NCBI RefSeq assembly: GCF_901686465.1
Contig: NZ_LR594487.1
Location: forward strand, 3,299,773-3,363,772
Origin: Halorubrum sp. DM2
Lineage (GTDB): Archaea; Halobacteriota; Halobacteria; Halobacteriales; Haloferacaceae
DNA: 64,000 nt
Reading direction: 5' to 3'
In this document: in pieces, positions 42,403-50,343 of the stretch
How positions within the stretch are numbered: the stretch's first letter is position 1
Layout of the letters: the number at the start of each line of letters is the position of its first letter
Notes under the pieces: model-generated
The model's database searches: none
Seen by the model: the letters and a program-made list of their open reading frames with translations, nothing else
What the model was told of the DNA's origin: nothing
Position numbers and translations under genes: made by a program

Positions 42403-44428
42403 AGATCCACACCCCCAATGCGAGCGTCACCAGGACTACGGCGAACTTGACGCCGGAGATAAGCTCCGCGTCGCGGATGTAGCCGCTGATAAACCCGGAG
42501 AGGATTGCCTGGATAGTCACCGCGTGGAAGAACAGCATCGAGAGGACCTCGGGGTCGATGCTGCCGCCGCCGCCGAACCCCGCGCCGCCCGCGCTGCCCC
42601 CGCCGTCGCTCTGAGAGACCAGGTCGCCCATCACGTCGATGAACTGCGTCTGGAGGATGGCCATCACGCCGAGCAGCGTGATGTACGTCATCACGATGAT
42701 CGCCACCTGCATCCGGGTCCGGGACTTGCGCTCGCGCTCGATGTCGTCCTGGTTCTCCGAGGCCTGCGCGGCCGTCGTCAACACGTCCGTTATCTGCGAG
42801 GAGGCCTCCTGCGCCTCCGTGATGAGCTTCACCGTCCGGGCGAGCCGCGGCACCGCGTAGGCGTTGTTGAACTCGACCAAGGCGTCCCGCAGGCTCATCC
42901 CGTAGTTCACCTTCGCGTGGACCACCTCGAACTCCTCGGCGAGCGTCCCGGTCGACGTCTCAGAGACCGTGCGCACGGATTCGAGCAGCGTCTGCCCGGT
43001 GTCGTTCGCGGAGGAGAGCTTTCGGAGCGTCTCGGAGAGCTTCCCCGTCACCGCCCGCCGCGAGCGCTGGTGCCACTCGTAGAAGACCCCGAGCGGTATC
43101 AACACGACGTAGAGCGGCACGTACACCCAGACGAACGCCGACCACACCGGGCGGTCGATCCAGCCGTCGAGCGTCGTCGGGGCCGAGCCGGCCGCGGCAG
43201 CGACGCCGACCAAGGCGAGCGCCGCGGGGACGGTCAACGCGAGGGTGTACAGGGGGTTCTCGCGCAGGAAGACGTGCGGGGCGGAGAGGATCTCCATCGT
43301 CTTGTGGGTCCCCTCGCGGTCGCGGATGCGGTCGAAGACGCCGAATGTCCCGGTGAACGCCTCCACCAGCCCGAAATGGAACAGTCCCTCCTGGCTCGTC
43401 TGTCGGAGCCGCTCGCTGCCGCCGTCCGGCTGGAGGAAGCCGTCGCCCGGCTCGTCCTGTTTCACCGTCGAGACCAACACGAGGAAGCCGACGCCGACGA
43501 GCGGGATCAGGACGTAGACGGTCGCGTACAGCAGGCGGTCGTCGGCCTCGCCCATCATCCCCATGATGACGAGGATGATGATGAGAAGGAGCGGGAACAA
43601 GGAGAGCGTCATGTACATCTCGCCGAACAGCTCCAGCGTCTCCAAGGTCATCTCGCGCTCCTGTTTCGACGTGCGGAGGTGTTTCTCCTTTTTGTCCTTC
43701 AGGAAGCCCTCCATGTCGCCGCCGGAGTTAACGATAGAGAGCATGTCCGCGAGGAACTGCGAGAGCTCGTCGGAGGGCGTCTCCAGCGACTGCTGGCGGA
43801 TCGCGTTGCGGTAGTCGGTGCCGAAGTACTCCGTCTCGTTGACGATGCTCTGGAACTCGCGGGACACCTCGCCGTAGGTGTCCTCGGCGGCCGCCATGGC
43901 GCGCAGGATTTCGAGTTGGTTGAGTCCGCCGACGGAGAGGGCGTACATGAACGAGACGGAGTCGGCCAGCAGGAGGTTGATCTCCCGCTTCCGCGAGGAC
44001 GCCCGGGAGTACGGGACCGCGAGGAGCCCGCCGAACCCGAGCGCGAAACCGATCGATCCGAAGATGAGCCCGCTGAGAAGCACCGCGGTCGGCACGACGA
44101 GCGAGCGGAGCAGCGTCCGTATCTCCGGCGTCGGCGCGGGAGCGCCGAGCGAGAGCGTCTCGGGGTCGATCAGCCCGAGCGAGAACACGCCGTAGCCGAC
44201 GAGCGTGCCGAGCGCCCAGAGCGCCCCGCCGACCAGCAGGCCGACGCCGAGCGCCAACGAGACGTACATCTCGACCTGATCCGACATCCGCGCCTCGACG
44301 AGCTTGCGCTCGACGTCGCCCACGAAGTCGCCGTCGGGGTCGAAGAGGAGCTCGAAGACCGGGTAGAACAGCTCCGCGAGCGCGTTCGCGCCGAGTCTTC
44401 CGTCGCCCGCGTCCACGTCGATGCTCAC
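42392..44428 (-). CDS. pilC: Type II/IV secretion membrane protein, TadC/PilC-like
   Basis: A 678-aa polytopic inner-membrane platform of archaeal type IV pilus systems, equivalent to PilC/TadC/FlaJ. Two related halves each contain a T2SSF cytoplasmic domain (LLADSVSFMYALSVGGLNQL; LRKLSSANDTGQTLLESVRT) followed by hydrophobic clusters. It partners the ATPase encoded directly upstream (27-nt gap). The subtype (PilC1-PilC6) cannot be stated from sequence alone, so the symbol is generic. Confidence 0.9.
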   Translation of the reverse strand: MSIDVDAGDGRLGANALAELFYPVFELLFDPDGDFVGDVERKLVEARMSDQVEMYVSLALGVGLLVGGALWALGTLVGYGVFSLGLIDPETLSLGAPAPTPEIRTLLRSLVVPTAVLLSGLIFGSIGFALGFGGLLAVPYSRASSRKREINLLLADSVSFMYALSVGGLNQLEILRAMAAAEDTYGEVSREFQSIVNETEYFGTDYRNAIRQQSLETPSDELSQFLADMLSIVNSGGDMEGFLKDKKEKHLRTSKQEREMTLETLELFGEMYMTLSLFPLLLIIILVIMGMMGEADDRLLYATVYVLIPLVGVGFLVLVSTVKQDEPGDGFLQPDGGSERLRQTSQEGLFHFGLVEAFTGTFGVFDRIRDREGTHKTMEILSAPHVFLRENPLYTLALTVPAALALVGVAAAAGSAPTTLDGWIDRPVWSAFVWVYVPLYVVLIPLGVFYEWHQRSRRAVTGKLSETLRKLSSANDTGQTLLESVRTVSETSTGTLAEEFEVVHAKVNYGMSLRDALVEFNNAYAVPRLARTVKLITEAQEASSQITDVLTTAAQASENQDDIERERKSRTRMQVAIIVMTYITLLGVMAILQTQFIDVMGDLVSQSDGGGSAGGAGFGGGGSIDPEVLSMLFFHAVTIQAILSGFISGYIRDAELISGVKFAVVLVTLALGVWIYVG

Positions 44429-44455
44429 GGCTCGGCCCTCACAAGAGACATCGTG

Positions 44456-47400
44456 TCACCCGTCCTCCGCAGGCTCTACGTCGCCGAACCCCCAGTCGTC
44501 GATGCCCTCGTCTGAGTCAGCGGCGGCCGAGTCGGCGTCAGTAGGGTCAGCTTCCGACGGTCCGCCCGTCTCGTTCGGTGCCCCCGAATCGTCCGACTCG
44601 TCGGCGGCGGGTCCGTCCGGGTCGTCGAGGGCGTCGTCCGCGGCGGAATCGGTAGCGTCGAACCCCTCGCTCACGTCGGGCCCCGTGCCCGACTCCGAGC
44701 GTTCCGCGGGCGACGAGAGCACGTCGACCCCCTCGTCGAACGGTTCCTCGAAGTCGATGTCGCCCGGATCGCCGGAGCCGTCGCCGGCCGCGGTCGCGCC
44801 CGCCTCGGCGGCAGTCCCGAAGTCGTCGTGCGCGGGATCGGACGGTGAGGCGTCCGGGGGATCAGGCGAGGGGGCGTCGGGATCGGAGTCGGTCGCTTCC
44901 GGCGGCGCGTCCGCGTCGACGGCGTCCGCAGCCGTGTCGAGACCCACCGCGTCCGTCGCGTCCGTCGCGTCCGTCGCGTCTGTCGCGTCCGTCGCGTCCG
45001 CCTCCCGAGCCGTTTCGGCGAGGGCCTCCCGGTCCCGCGTCGGCTGCGCTTCGACGTCGGGGGCGTGGTTCATTTCGAGGAGGGCGTCAGCGACCGAGTC
45101 CGGCACCTCGCCGCGGAACCGCTCGAACAGGTCTTCGGCCGAATCGAGTATCTCTGCGACCTCCGCCTCGGCCTCGGCGTCCGGATCGGGCCGCGGGACG
45201 AGCTCCTCCTTGTCGCGGTCGACGTTGATGAGGACGGACTCCATCTCGCGGAGGTCCTCCAGCGAGCGCTCCAGTTCGTCGTTGGCCATCAGCGCGAGCA
45301 CCGTCTCGGGGTCGTTGATGAACGCCTGGAACGTCGCCGCCACCTGCGCGTAGCTGTTGAGTCCGCGGTCGATGAGGTACGCTAACACGACCCGGCGCTT
45401 GCGGAGTTCCTCGTCGAGTCGCTCCCGGCTCCAGCCCCGGTCGAACATGATGTCTTCGAGCGTGTTCGAGTCGCCCATCTGGAGGAACTCGTCCGTCTCG
45501 GCCTGCCACTGGAACACGTCCTGAACGTTGATCTCGTCGTTCTCGGCGTCGTAGTGGTTGATCTCGGTGATCGACTTGTTCCGACGCACCTTCTTGCCCT
45601 GAACGCGGGTCGACGTCTGGATGGAGACCAGATCGAGGGCCGTGAACATCGTCTTCGAGACGTTGATCGGGTCGGTGGTGAAGCGCTTGAGCACCTCGCC
45701 GACGGAGTCGGCGTGGAACGTCGTGTAGGTGGTGTGGCCGGTCGACATCACCTGGAAGGCGGTCCGCCCCTCCTCGCCGCGGATCTCGCCCATCACGATG
45801 TAGTCGGGGCGCTGGCGGAGCGCGGCCTCCAAGAGGTCGAACTCGTCGATGTCGCCCTTGTCGTCGTCGGAGAAGGAGGGGCGCGTGACGGAGGCGATCC
45901 AGTTGCGCTGGGGAAGCTCCACCTCGCGGGTGTCCTCGATGGAGACGATCTTCGCGTTCGAGGGGATGAATAGGGAGACGGCGTTCAGGCTCGTCGTCTT
46001 CCCGGACGCGGTGCCGCCGGCGAAGATCAGGCTCTTGTGGTTCTCGATGGAGAGCCAGAGGAACGCCATCTCGTCCAGCGAGAACGTCTTCCAGTTGATC
46101 AGGTCGATCGGGGTAAAGGGGACGTCGTTGAACTGGCGGATCGTGTAGTTGGTCCCGTGGTCGGAGACCTCGCGGCCGAGCGTGAGCTGGGCGCGCGAGC
46201 CGTCCGGGAGGGTGGCGTCGACCTGCGGCCTGCGCTTCGAGATCCCCTTCCCCGAGCGCTGCGCGAGCTTCACCACGAAGTCGTCGAGCTCGTCGGTGCC
46301 GTGGCGGACGTTCGTGATGATCTGCTCGTACTCCGAGTGGTAGACGAAGACGGGGGAGTTGTAGCCGTCACAGGAGATGTCCTCGACGTTGATGTCGTAC
46401 TTGATCGGGTCGATCCGCTCGTAGCCGATGAAGTCCCGCTTGAGGTAGTACAGCAGCTTCTCGACCTGATGCTCGGAGAGCGTCTCGGCGTCCTCCGCGA
46501 GGACGGCCGGCTCGGGGCGAGCGCTAATCTTCGGCGGGTCCGAGGGCGACTCGACCGGCGGCTCGTACCCCAGCGACTCCGCGATGCGCCAGGCGATCCC
46601 CTCGGACGGCTCGATGCCGAACCGGTCGAGCAGCGCGTCCGCGATCCCGCGCTCGCCGCCGTCGTCCTCGTAGAGCCCGTAGCGGTCCAAAAGCGAACGC
46701 GTCTCCTCGACAATCACCTCCTCGCGGAACGCCTCGTCGCCGCCCGCGATCGACTCGTCGGCGTACTTGATCGACGTCCGGAGCTTGCCGGTGAGGAACT
46801 CCGTGAGGTCCGTCTCGATCTCAGTCCGGTACGGCTGGACCGCGTAGTACTTCACCTCGTTCTCCTTCGTCGACCGGAAGACGATGACGAACGCGTACGG
46901 CTTGTTCACCCAGTAGCGCTCTTTCTCACGGAAGTGCGTCTTCTTCGGCATCGGCACCGCCTTCTCTAAGTCGTACCGGTTCGTCAGCGTGGTGTGGCCT
47001 TCAGCGGTCGAGAAGAACGCGTCCTCGTCTATCTCGGGGTTGACGTCGACGGTCCGCTCGTCGACGAGGTCCGCGAGGTCGGCCGCGGCGCTCCCGCCAG
47101 CGCCGAGCAGCTCCTCGGTGCGGTCCGGATCGAAGCCGAGCGCCTCGGTCTTGTCCTCGTGGGTGAACGAAAGCGGCTCAGGTTCTCCCTCCTCGTTCTC
47201 GACCGTCGGCGGGTTCCCGTCCTCGTCGAGGAAGTACTCCTCGCGGTAGTCGTCCCACGTGTAGTACCCCTTCAACACCGGGACGGAGTAGGGGTCGTAC
47301 CGGGCCGCACACAGGTCCCAGAGCACGTCGCCGACCGCCGCGGCCGCGCGGAATCGGTACTCGGTCTCGCCCGGGTCGAACCCGAGGAGAGATTCCGGAT

Positions 47401-48361
47401 CGACATCGACTCGGTCCCACTCCTCTGGGGTCGGCACGCGCGACGGCACCGACTCGACGCGGTCACCGGGCGCGACTACGACCCCGGAGACACCACCGCG
47501 ACGGGCGACGGGGTCGTCGAATACCGTGTCCGGATCGGGGGCGGGAGCCGGGGACGAGTCCTCGGCGGCGTCGCCGTCGCGGTCCGGGTCGGCCTCGTCG
47601 GGGTCGGAGTCGTCGCTCTCCTCGAAATCGTCGCTCTCATCGGAGTCGTCGGTCACGTCGGAGTTCTCGACTTCAACCGCCTCGCGCTCGTCCTCGGCGT
47701 CCGAGTCCGGCTCTCCGTCCTCGGAGGTCGCGTCTACCTCGCCGTCGCCTTCCGTCTCTTCCGCGTGGCTCGCGGGCGTTGGCGTCGCCACGAGGCGTTC
47801 CCCGGTCGGCACGACGGCCGAGCCGTCGAGCAGGACGGCGTCCGGACCGACGACCAGCGTGCCCCGTTCGGGGGTCCCGTGGCCGGGGACGGCGGTTTCG
47901 CCGTCGGCCTCGAAGGGCTCGTCGACGCCGGCGGCTCGGATCACCCCGCTGATGCCGTCGGGGAGGTGGAGCGCGACGGCGTCGGCCGGAACCGCCGGCG
48001 CGTCCGGCACGTCGGCGTACACGCGCTCCGCGGCGTCCCCGTGCCCTCGCTCCGCGAGCAGCGAGCGCCAGGTGTACCGGTCGGTGACGACCGGCGGCCC
48101 CCGCTCTGGTCCGTCATCCTCGCCGAAGGCGAGAGATCCTGTCGCGTCCGCCGACTCTCCGGTGGCGGCCGTCTCGGTCGCTGCGTCGGCAGTCGCCTCG
48201 GTCGGTGTGTCGTCGTCCGTCGAGTCCACCGGTTCCGTATCCGCGTCCGCGCCCCGCTCGTCGCGTTCGCCCCGTTCGTCGCGTGGGGACGCGTCGGACG
48301 CCGATCTATCGCCCTCCGGGCCGGTCCGCGAGGCGGAGCGCTCGGCGTCCTCGTTGCTCAT
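44456..48361 (-). CDS. pilB: Type II/IV secretion ATPase, PilB/TadA-like, with large acidic extensions
   Basis: A 1,301-aa hexameric traffic ATPase that powers pilus assembly. The N-terminal 270 residues are acidic, low-complexity and non-conserved (D/E/S/A-rich). The ATPase core shows FAGGTASGKTTSLNAVSLFI (Walker A), the Asp box SIEDTREVELPQRNW, VMGEIRGEEGRTAFQVMSTG (Walker B) and TTFHADS (His box). The C-terminal 250 residues are again low-complexity and carry a DAT repeat. At about twice the usual length, the excess is in the tails. It precedes pilC with a dyad at its promoter. Confidence 0.92.
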   Translation of the reverse strand: MSNEDAERSASRTGPEGDRSASDASPRDERGERDERGADADTEPVDSTDDDTPTEATADAATETAATGESADATGSLAFGEDDGPERGPPVVTDRYTWRSLLAERGHGDAAERVYADVPDAPAVPADAVALHLPDGISGVIRAAGVDEPFEADGETAVPGHGTPERGTLVVGPDAVLLDGSAVVPTGERLVATPTPASHAEETEGDGEVDATSEDGEPDSDAEDEREAVEVENSDVTDDSDESDDFEESDDSDPDEADPDRDGDAAEDSSPAPAPDPDTVFDDPVARRGGVSGVVVAPGDRVESVPSRVPTPEEWDRVDVDPESLLGFDPGETEYRFRAAAAVGDVLWDLCAARYDPYSVPVLKGYYTWDDYREEYFLDEDGNPPTVENEEGEPEPLSFTHEDKTEALGFDPDRTEELLGAGGSAAADLADLVDERTVDVNPEIDEDAFFSTAEGHTTLTNRYDLEKAVPMPKKTHFREKERYWVNKPYAFVIVFRSTKENEVKYYAVQPYRTEIETDLTEFLTGKLRTSIKYADESIAGGDEAFREEVIVEETRSLLDRYGLYEDDGGERGIADALLDRFGIEPSEGIAWRIAESLGYEPPVESPSDPPKISARPEPAVLAEDAETLSEHQVEKLLYYLKRDFIGYERIDPIKYDINVEDISCDGYNSPVFVYHSEYEQIITNVRHGTDELDDFVVKLAQRSGKGISKRRPQVDATLPDGSRAQLTLGREVSDHGTNYTIRQFNDVPFTPIDLINWKTFSLDEMAFLWLSIENHKSLIFAGGTASGKTTSLNAVSLFIPSNAKIVSIEDTREVELPQRNWIASVTRPSFSDDDKGDIDEFDLLEAALRQRPDYIVMGEIRGEEGRTAFQVMSTGHTTYTTFHADSVGEVLKRFTTDPINVSKTMFTALDLVSIQTSTRVQGKKVRRNKSITEINHYDAENDEINVQDVFQWQAETDEFLQMGDSNTLEDIMFDRGWSRERLDEELRKRRVVLAYLIDRGLNSYAQVAATFQAFINDPETVLALMANDELERSLEDLREMESVLINVDRDKEELVPRPDPDAEAEAEVAEILDSAEDLFERFRGEVPDSVADALLEMNHAPDVEAQPTRDREALAETAREADATDATDATDATDATDAVGLDTAADAVDADAPPEATDSDPDAPSPDPPDASPSDPAHDDFGTAAEAGATAAGDGSGDPGDIDFEEPFDEGVDVLSSPAERSESGTGPDVSEGFDATDSAADDALDDPDGPAADESDDSGAPNETGGPSEADPTDADSAAADSDEGIDDWGFGDVEPAEDG
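44949..45002 (-). repeat. Tandem 9-bp repeat (GCGTCCGTC)n in pilB, six units
   Basis: Six 9-bp units, with one substitution in the fourth and one in the sixth, code for (DAT)n in the C-terminal tail of the ATPase. Because the unit is a multiple of three, unit number can change without shifting the frame. Confidence 0.85.
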
Positions 48362-48365
48362 AGTT

Positions 48366-48394
48366 ACGGAAACGCCGTTTCCGTTGAAAAAGGT
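48366..48394 (-). promoter_or_regulatory. pilB promoter with ACGGAAAC dyad
   Basis: Read on the minus strand, a TATA-like CTTTTTCAA (48385-48394) lies about 29 nt before ATG 48361. Between them sits the dyad ACGGAAAC-GCC-GTTTCCGT (48366-48384) with perfect 8-bp arms. A factor bound there would cover the transcription start. Confidence 0.5.
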
Positions 48395-48469
48395 GTCTCG
48401 CAAAACACCGAGATTGATAATCGACCGCGGACGGGCGGGTTTTACGTCCCCGCGAACCGATCGCCGTCC

Positions 48470-49177
48470 GTGCCACGCTCCGAGCGGTTCTCGCGACTCC
48501 GCCGCCTCCGACGACTGCGGCAGCCCGCGGTCAGGCGGCGAGTCCGAGCGGCTATCGCCGAGGAGCTGCTCGGGACGCCGCGGAGCCTCGCCGTCGTCTG
48601 CGCGTTCACCGGGTTCATGCTCGCGGTGGGAGTCTGGTACTACGTGCCGACCGCAAACGAGGTCCCGGTTCCCTTCTGGCCGCTGTACGCGGACTCGGCG
48701 GTCGCGGTCGCGCTCGGCGGAGCCGTCCTCGCCGGAATCGCGCCGACGGTCCGGCGCGGTGGCGATATCGGCGTCGACATCCCGGTCTCGCGGGCGTCGG
48801 CGTACCTCCAGACGGTCGCGTTCGTCTGGCTGGTCCAGTTCGGCGTCTGGCCGCTGGTCTCGCTCAACCTCGCGTTCGGCGAGTACGTCGCCGCCCCGGA
48901 CGCGTGGATCTACTACTGGGGCGTGATCGGGACGCACCTGCTTTTCGTCGGGCTGGCGCTCCTGTTCCCGGCGTTCGGACGGACGACGCCGGGGGCGCTC
49001 GCGACGGCGCTGGCGCTCGGCGTCGTGAACGTCGTCGTCGACTACTGGCTCGGCTACCATCCACCCCTGTTGTACGAGCCGGGTCCCGGACTGGCGGCCG
49101 CGACGCTCGCGATCGCCGTCGGATCGGCCGCGCTCGCGTCGCACTCGTTCCGACGGCTGGGAGAGGGGACGAGCTGA
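48470..49177 (+). CDS. DUF1405 family membrane protein
   Basis: A 235-aa membrane protein with about six hydrophobic segments. The pattern VGVWYYVPTANEVPVPFWPL, LYADSAVAVA and WIYYWGVIGTHLLFVGLALL, with conserved aromatic pairs, matches the DUF1405 group known from YpjA of Bacillus. The start is GTG 48470; about 20 basic residues precede the first helix. Divergent from pilB with 108 nt between. Function unknown. Confidence 0.7.
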   Translation: MPRSERFSRLRRLRRLRQPAVRRRVRAAIAEELLGTPRSLAVVCAFTGFMLAVGVWYYVPTANEVPVPFWPLYADSAVAVALGGAVLAGIAPTVRRGGDIGVDIPVSRASAYLQTVAFVWLVQFGVWPLVSLNLAFGEYVAAPDAWIYYWGVIGTHLLFVGLALLFPAFGRTTPGALATALALGVVNVVVDYWLGYHPPLLYEPGPGLAAATLAIAVGSAALASHSFRRLGEGTS

Positions 49178-49241
49178 GAGGCGCTCGGAAAAGCGGAGTC
49201 CGACGAGCGCCCGTTAAATAGTCTCAACAGTCCCGATAATC

Positions 49242-49255
49242 ACTATTTAAATAGT
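49242..49255. repeat. Perfect 14-bp AT palindrome ACTATTTAAATAGT
   Basis: It sits in a short AT-rich patch (about 49212-49260) downstream of both the DUF1405 gene and the tRNA gene. It could be a convergent termination or binding site. Confidence 0.6.
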
Positions 49256-49274
49256 ATAAGAGGGCGCGGCGGGA

Positions 49275-49307
49275 TCCACGCGAGCGAACGAAGTGAGCGA
49301 GCGTGGA
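49275..49307. repeat. Hairpin TCCACGC...GCGTGGA downstream of the tRNA
   Basis: Arms of 7 bp with an inner sequence rich in GAGCGA. Such GC-rich stretches of GAGCGA type are common as haloarchaeal intergenic repeats. Confidence 0.45.
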
Positions 49308-49311
49308 GCCA

Positions 49312-49352
49312 GTCGCGCCCGTGACTGAGCGGAGCGAAGGAACGGGCGCGAC
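49312..49352 (-). repeat. 11-bp inverted repeat spanning the tRNA 3' end
   Basis: GTCGCGCCCGT (49312-49322) is the exact inverse of ACGGGCGCGAC (49342-49352). On the transcript strand this puts a copy resembling the tRNA 5' acceptor strand 20-30 nt after the tRNA 3' end, so a trailer hairpin could form that competes with the acceptor stem. Confidence 0.7.
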
Positions 49353-49415
49353 GGGATTCGAACCCGCGATCGAGAGGTTAGGAACCTCTCGCCCTGTCCG
49401 CTAGGCCACGCGCCC
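49344..49415 (-). tRNA. tRNA-Arg (anticodon CCT)
   Basis: A 72-nt cloverleaf on the minus strand. The 7-bp acceptor stem GGGCGCG/CGCGCCC, the T arm GCGGG-TTCGAAT-CCCGT, and an anticodon arm with loop TTCCTAA flanked by AGAGG/CCTCT are all paired. The anticodon is CCT, reading AGG (Arg). No intron and no encoded CCA. It lies 53 nt after tatA on the same strand and may be co-transcribed; no separate TATA-like element is evident. Confidence 0.95.
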
Positions 49416-49468
49416 AAATCGGGGAGAGAAGACGGAACGGCGGAAAGCGATCGGTGTGGGATCCGGAG

Positions 49469-49741
49469 TTACGCGCTGGTTTCCTTTTCGGTCTCGGTTT
49501 CGAGGTCCTCAAACTCGTCGTCCTCGTTGTCGAGCGTCGACTCCGTCTCGTCGTCGTCCATCTCCTTCAGTTCCTCTTCGATCTCCTCGCGGCCCTTCTT
49601 GAACTCACCCATCGCCTGCCCGGTCGACCGGGCGAGCTTCGGGATCTTGTTCGCCCCGAACAGCAGGACCAGCACGAGCAGGATGATGAGGAGCTCGGGC
49701 CCCACCGGAAGACCGCCGAACAGTGGAATCACACTTACCAT
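49469..49741 (-). CDS. tatA: Twin-arginine translocase protein TatA
   Basis: A 90-aa Tat export subunit, with one transmembrane helix LLIILLVLVLLFGANKIPKL (including the FG-hinge), an amphipathic helix with ARSTGQAMGEFKKG, and an acidic tail. The haloarchaeal Tat pathway is heavily used; two Tat-type lipoproteins occur in this window (9984 and 52448). A TATA-like element with a 10-bp palindrome lies 30 nt upstream. Confidence 0.95.
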   Translation of the reverse strand: MVSVIPLFGGLPVGPELLIILLVLVLLFGANKIPKLARSTGQAMGEFKKGREEIEEELKEMDDDETESTLDNEDDEFEDLETETEKETSA

Positions 49742-49766
49742 CTCTGTCTCGCAGTAACCCTGTGGC

Positions 49767-49776
49767 GACTATAGTC
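49767..49776 (-). promoter_or_regulatory. tatA promoter element GACTATAGTC
   Basis: A 10-bp palindrome with a TATA-like core, centred about 30 nt before the tatA start; it lies in the divergent region shared with the peroxiredoxin gene (49840). Confidence 0.5.
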
Positions 49777-49839
49777 TTTTTGCCTCTGCCGGAACGCCGC
49801 CGTCGAAACGGTGATACGCCCGGCCGACGACGACCAGAT

Positions 49840-50310
49840 ATGCCACACGTCGGCGACGACGCTCCCGACTTCACCGGATCGCTCGTGGACGGCGACATCG
49901 CGCCGTTCGAACTCGCCGATCACCTCGGCGACGAGCCGGTCGTGCTCGCCTTCTTCCCGGCCGCCTTCTCGAACACCTGTACCGACGAGATGGAGGCGCT
50001 CCGAGACGAATTCGACCGCGACGACTGTACCCTGTTCGGCGTGAGCACCGACCTCCCGCACGCGCTCGCCGCGTACCGCACCCAGTACGAACTCCCGTTC
50101 GCGCTCGTCGGCGACCCCGACCACCGCGCGATCGAGGCGTACGACGTGATCGAGGACTTCGAACACTACGGCGTCGAGACGGTGGCGCAGCGAGCCGTCT
50201 TCGTGATCGACGCGGACGGGACGGTGACGTACCGCTGGCTCGCGGATAACGCCGGACAGGAGCCGGACTACGACGCGCTCGACGAGGCGGTGGCGGACGC
50301 GACCGCCTGA
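49840..50310 (+). CDS. Peroxiredoxin (AhpC/TSA, BCP-like)
   Basis: A 156-aa thiol peroxidase. The peroxidatic Cys is in FFPAAFSNTCTDEMEALRDE; no resolving Cys is obvious, so it is probably of the 1-Cys type. The thioredoxin fold is visible from DDAPDFTGSLVDG to YRWLADNAGQEPDYD. I chose ATG 49840, ahead of PHVGDDAPDF, from family length; an upstream in-frame ATG at 49723 would overlap tatA. It reduces hydrogen peroxide or organic peroxides. Confidence 0.9.
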   Translation: MPHVGDDAPDFTGSLVDGDIAPFELADHLGDEPVVLAFFPAAFSNTCTDEMEALRDEFDRDDCTLFGVSTDLPHALAAYRTQYELPFALVGDPDHRAIEAYDVIEDFEHYGVETVAQRAVFVIDADGTVTYRWLADNAGQEPDYDALDEAVADATA

Positions 50311-50343
50311 GGCGAACTCGGTCCGACCGGACCGTTCCCGCGC

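Noticed and set aside
41891-44515. 874-codon plus-strand frame across the pilin-like genes
   Set aside because: It is antisense to pilC and its neighbour, which have clear membrane segments and family motifs. Its composition (Arg/Glu/His-rich) is that of a shadow frame.
44949-45002. CRISPR-like array
   Set aside because: The unit is a 9-bp in-frame tandem repeat with no spacers and lies inside a coding sequence. No cas genes were seen in the window.
46994-49177. Long plus-strand frame of 727 codons opposite pilB
   Set aside because: Only the last 235 codons (from GTG 48470) look like a protein. The rest is antisense to the pilB coding sequence and is open because of GC codon bias.
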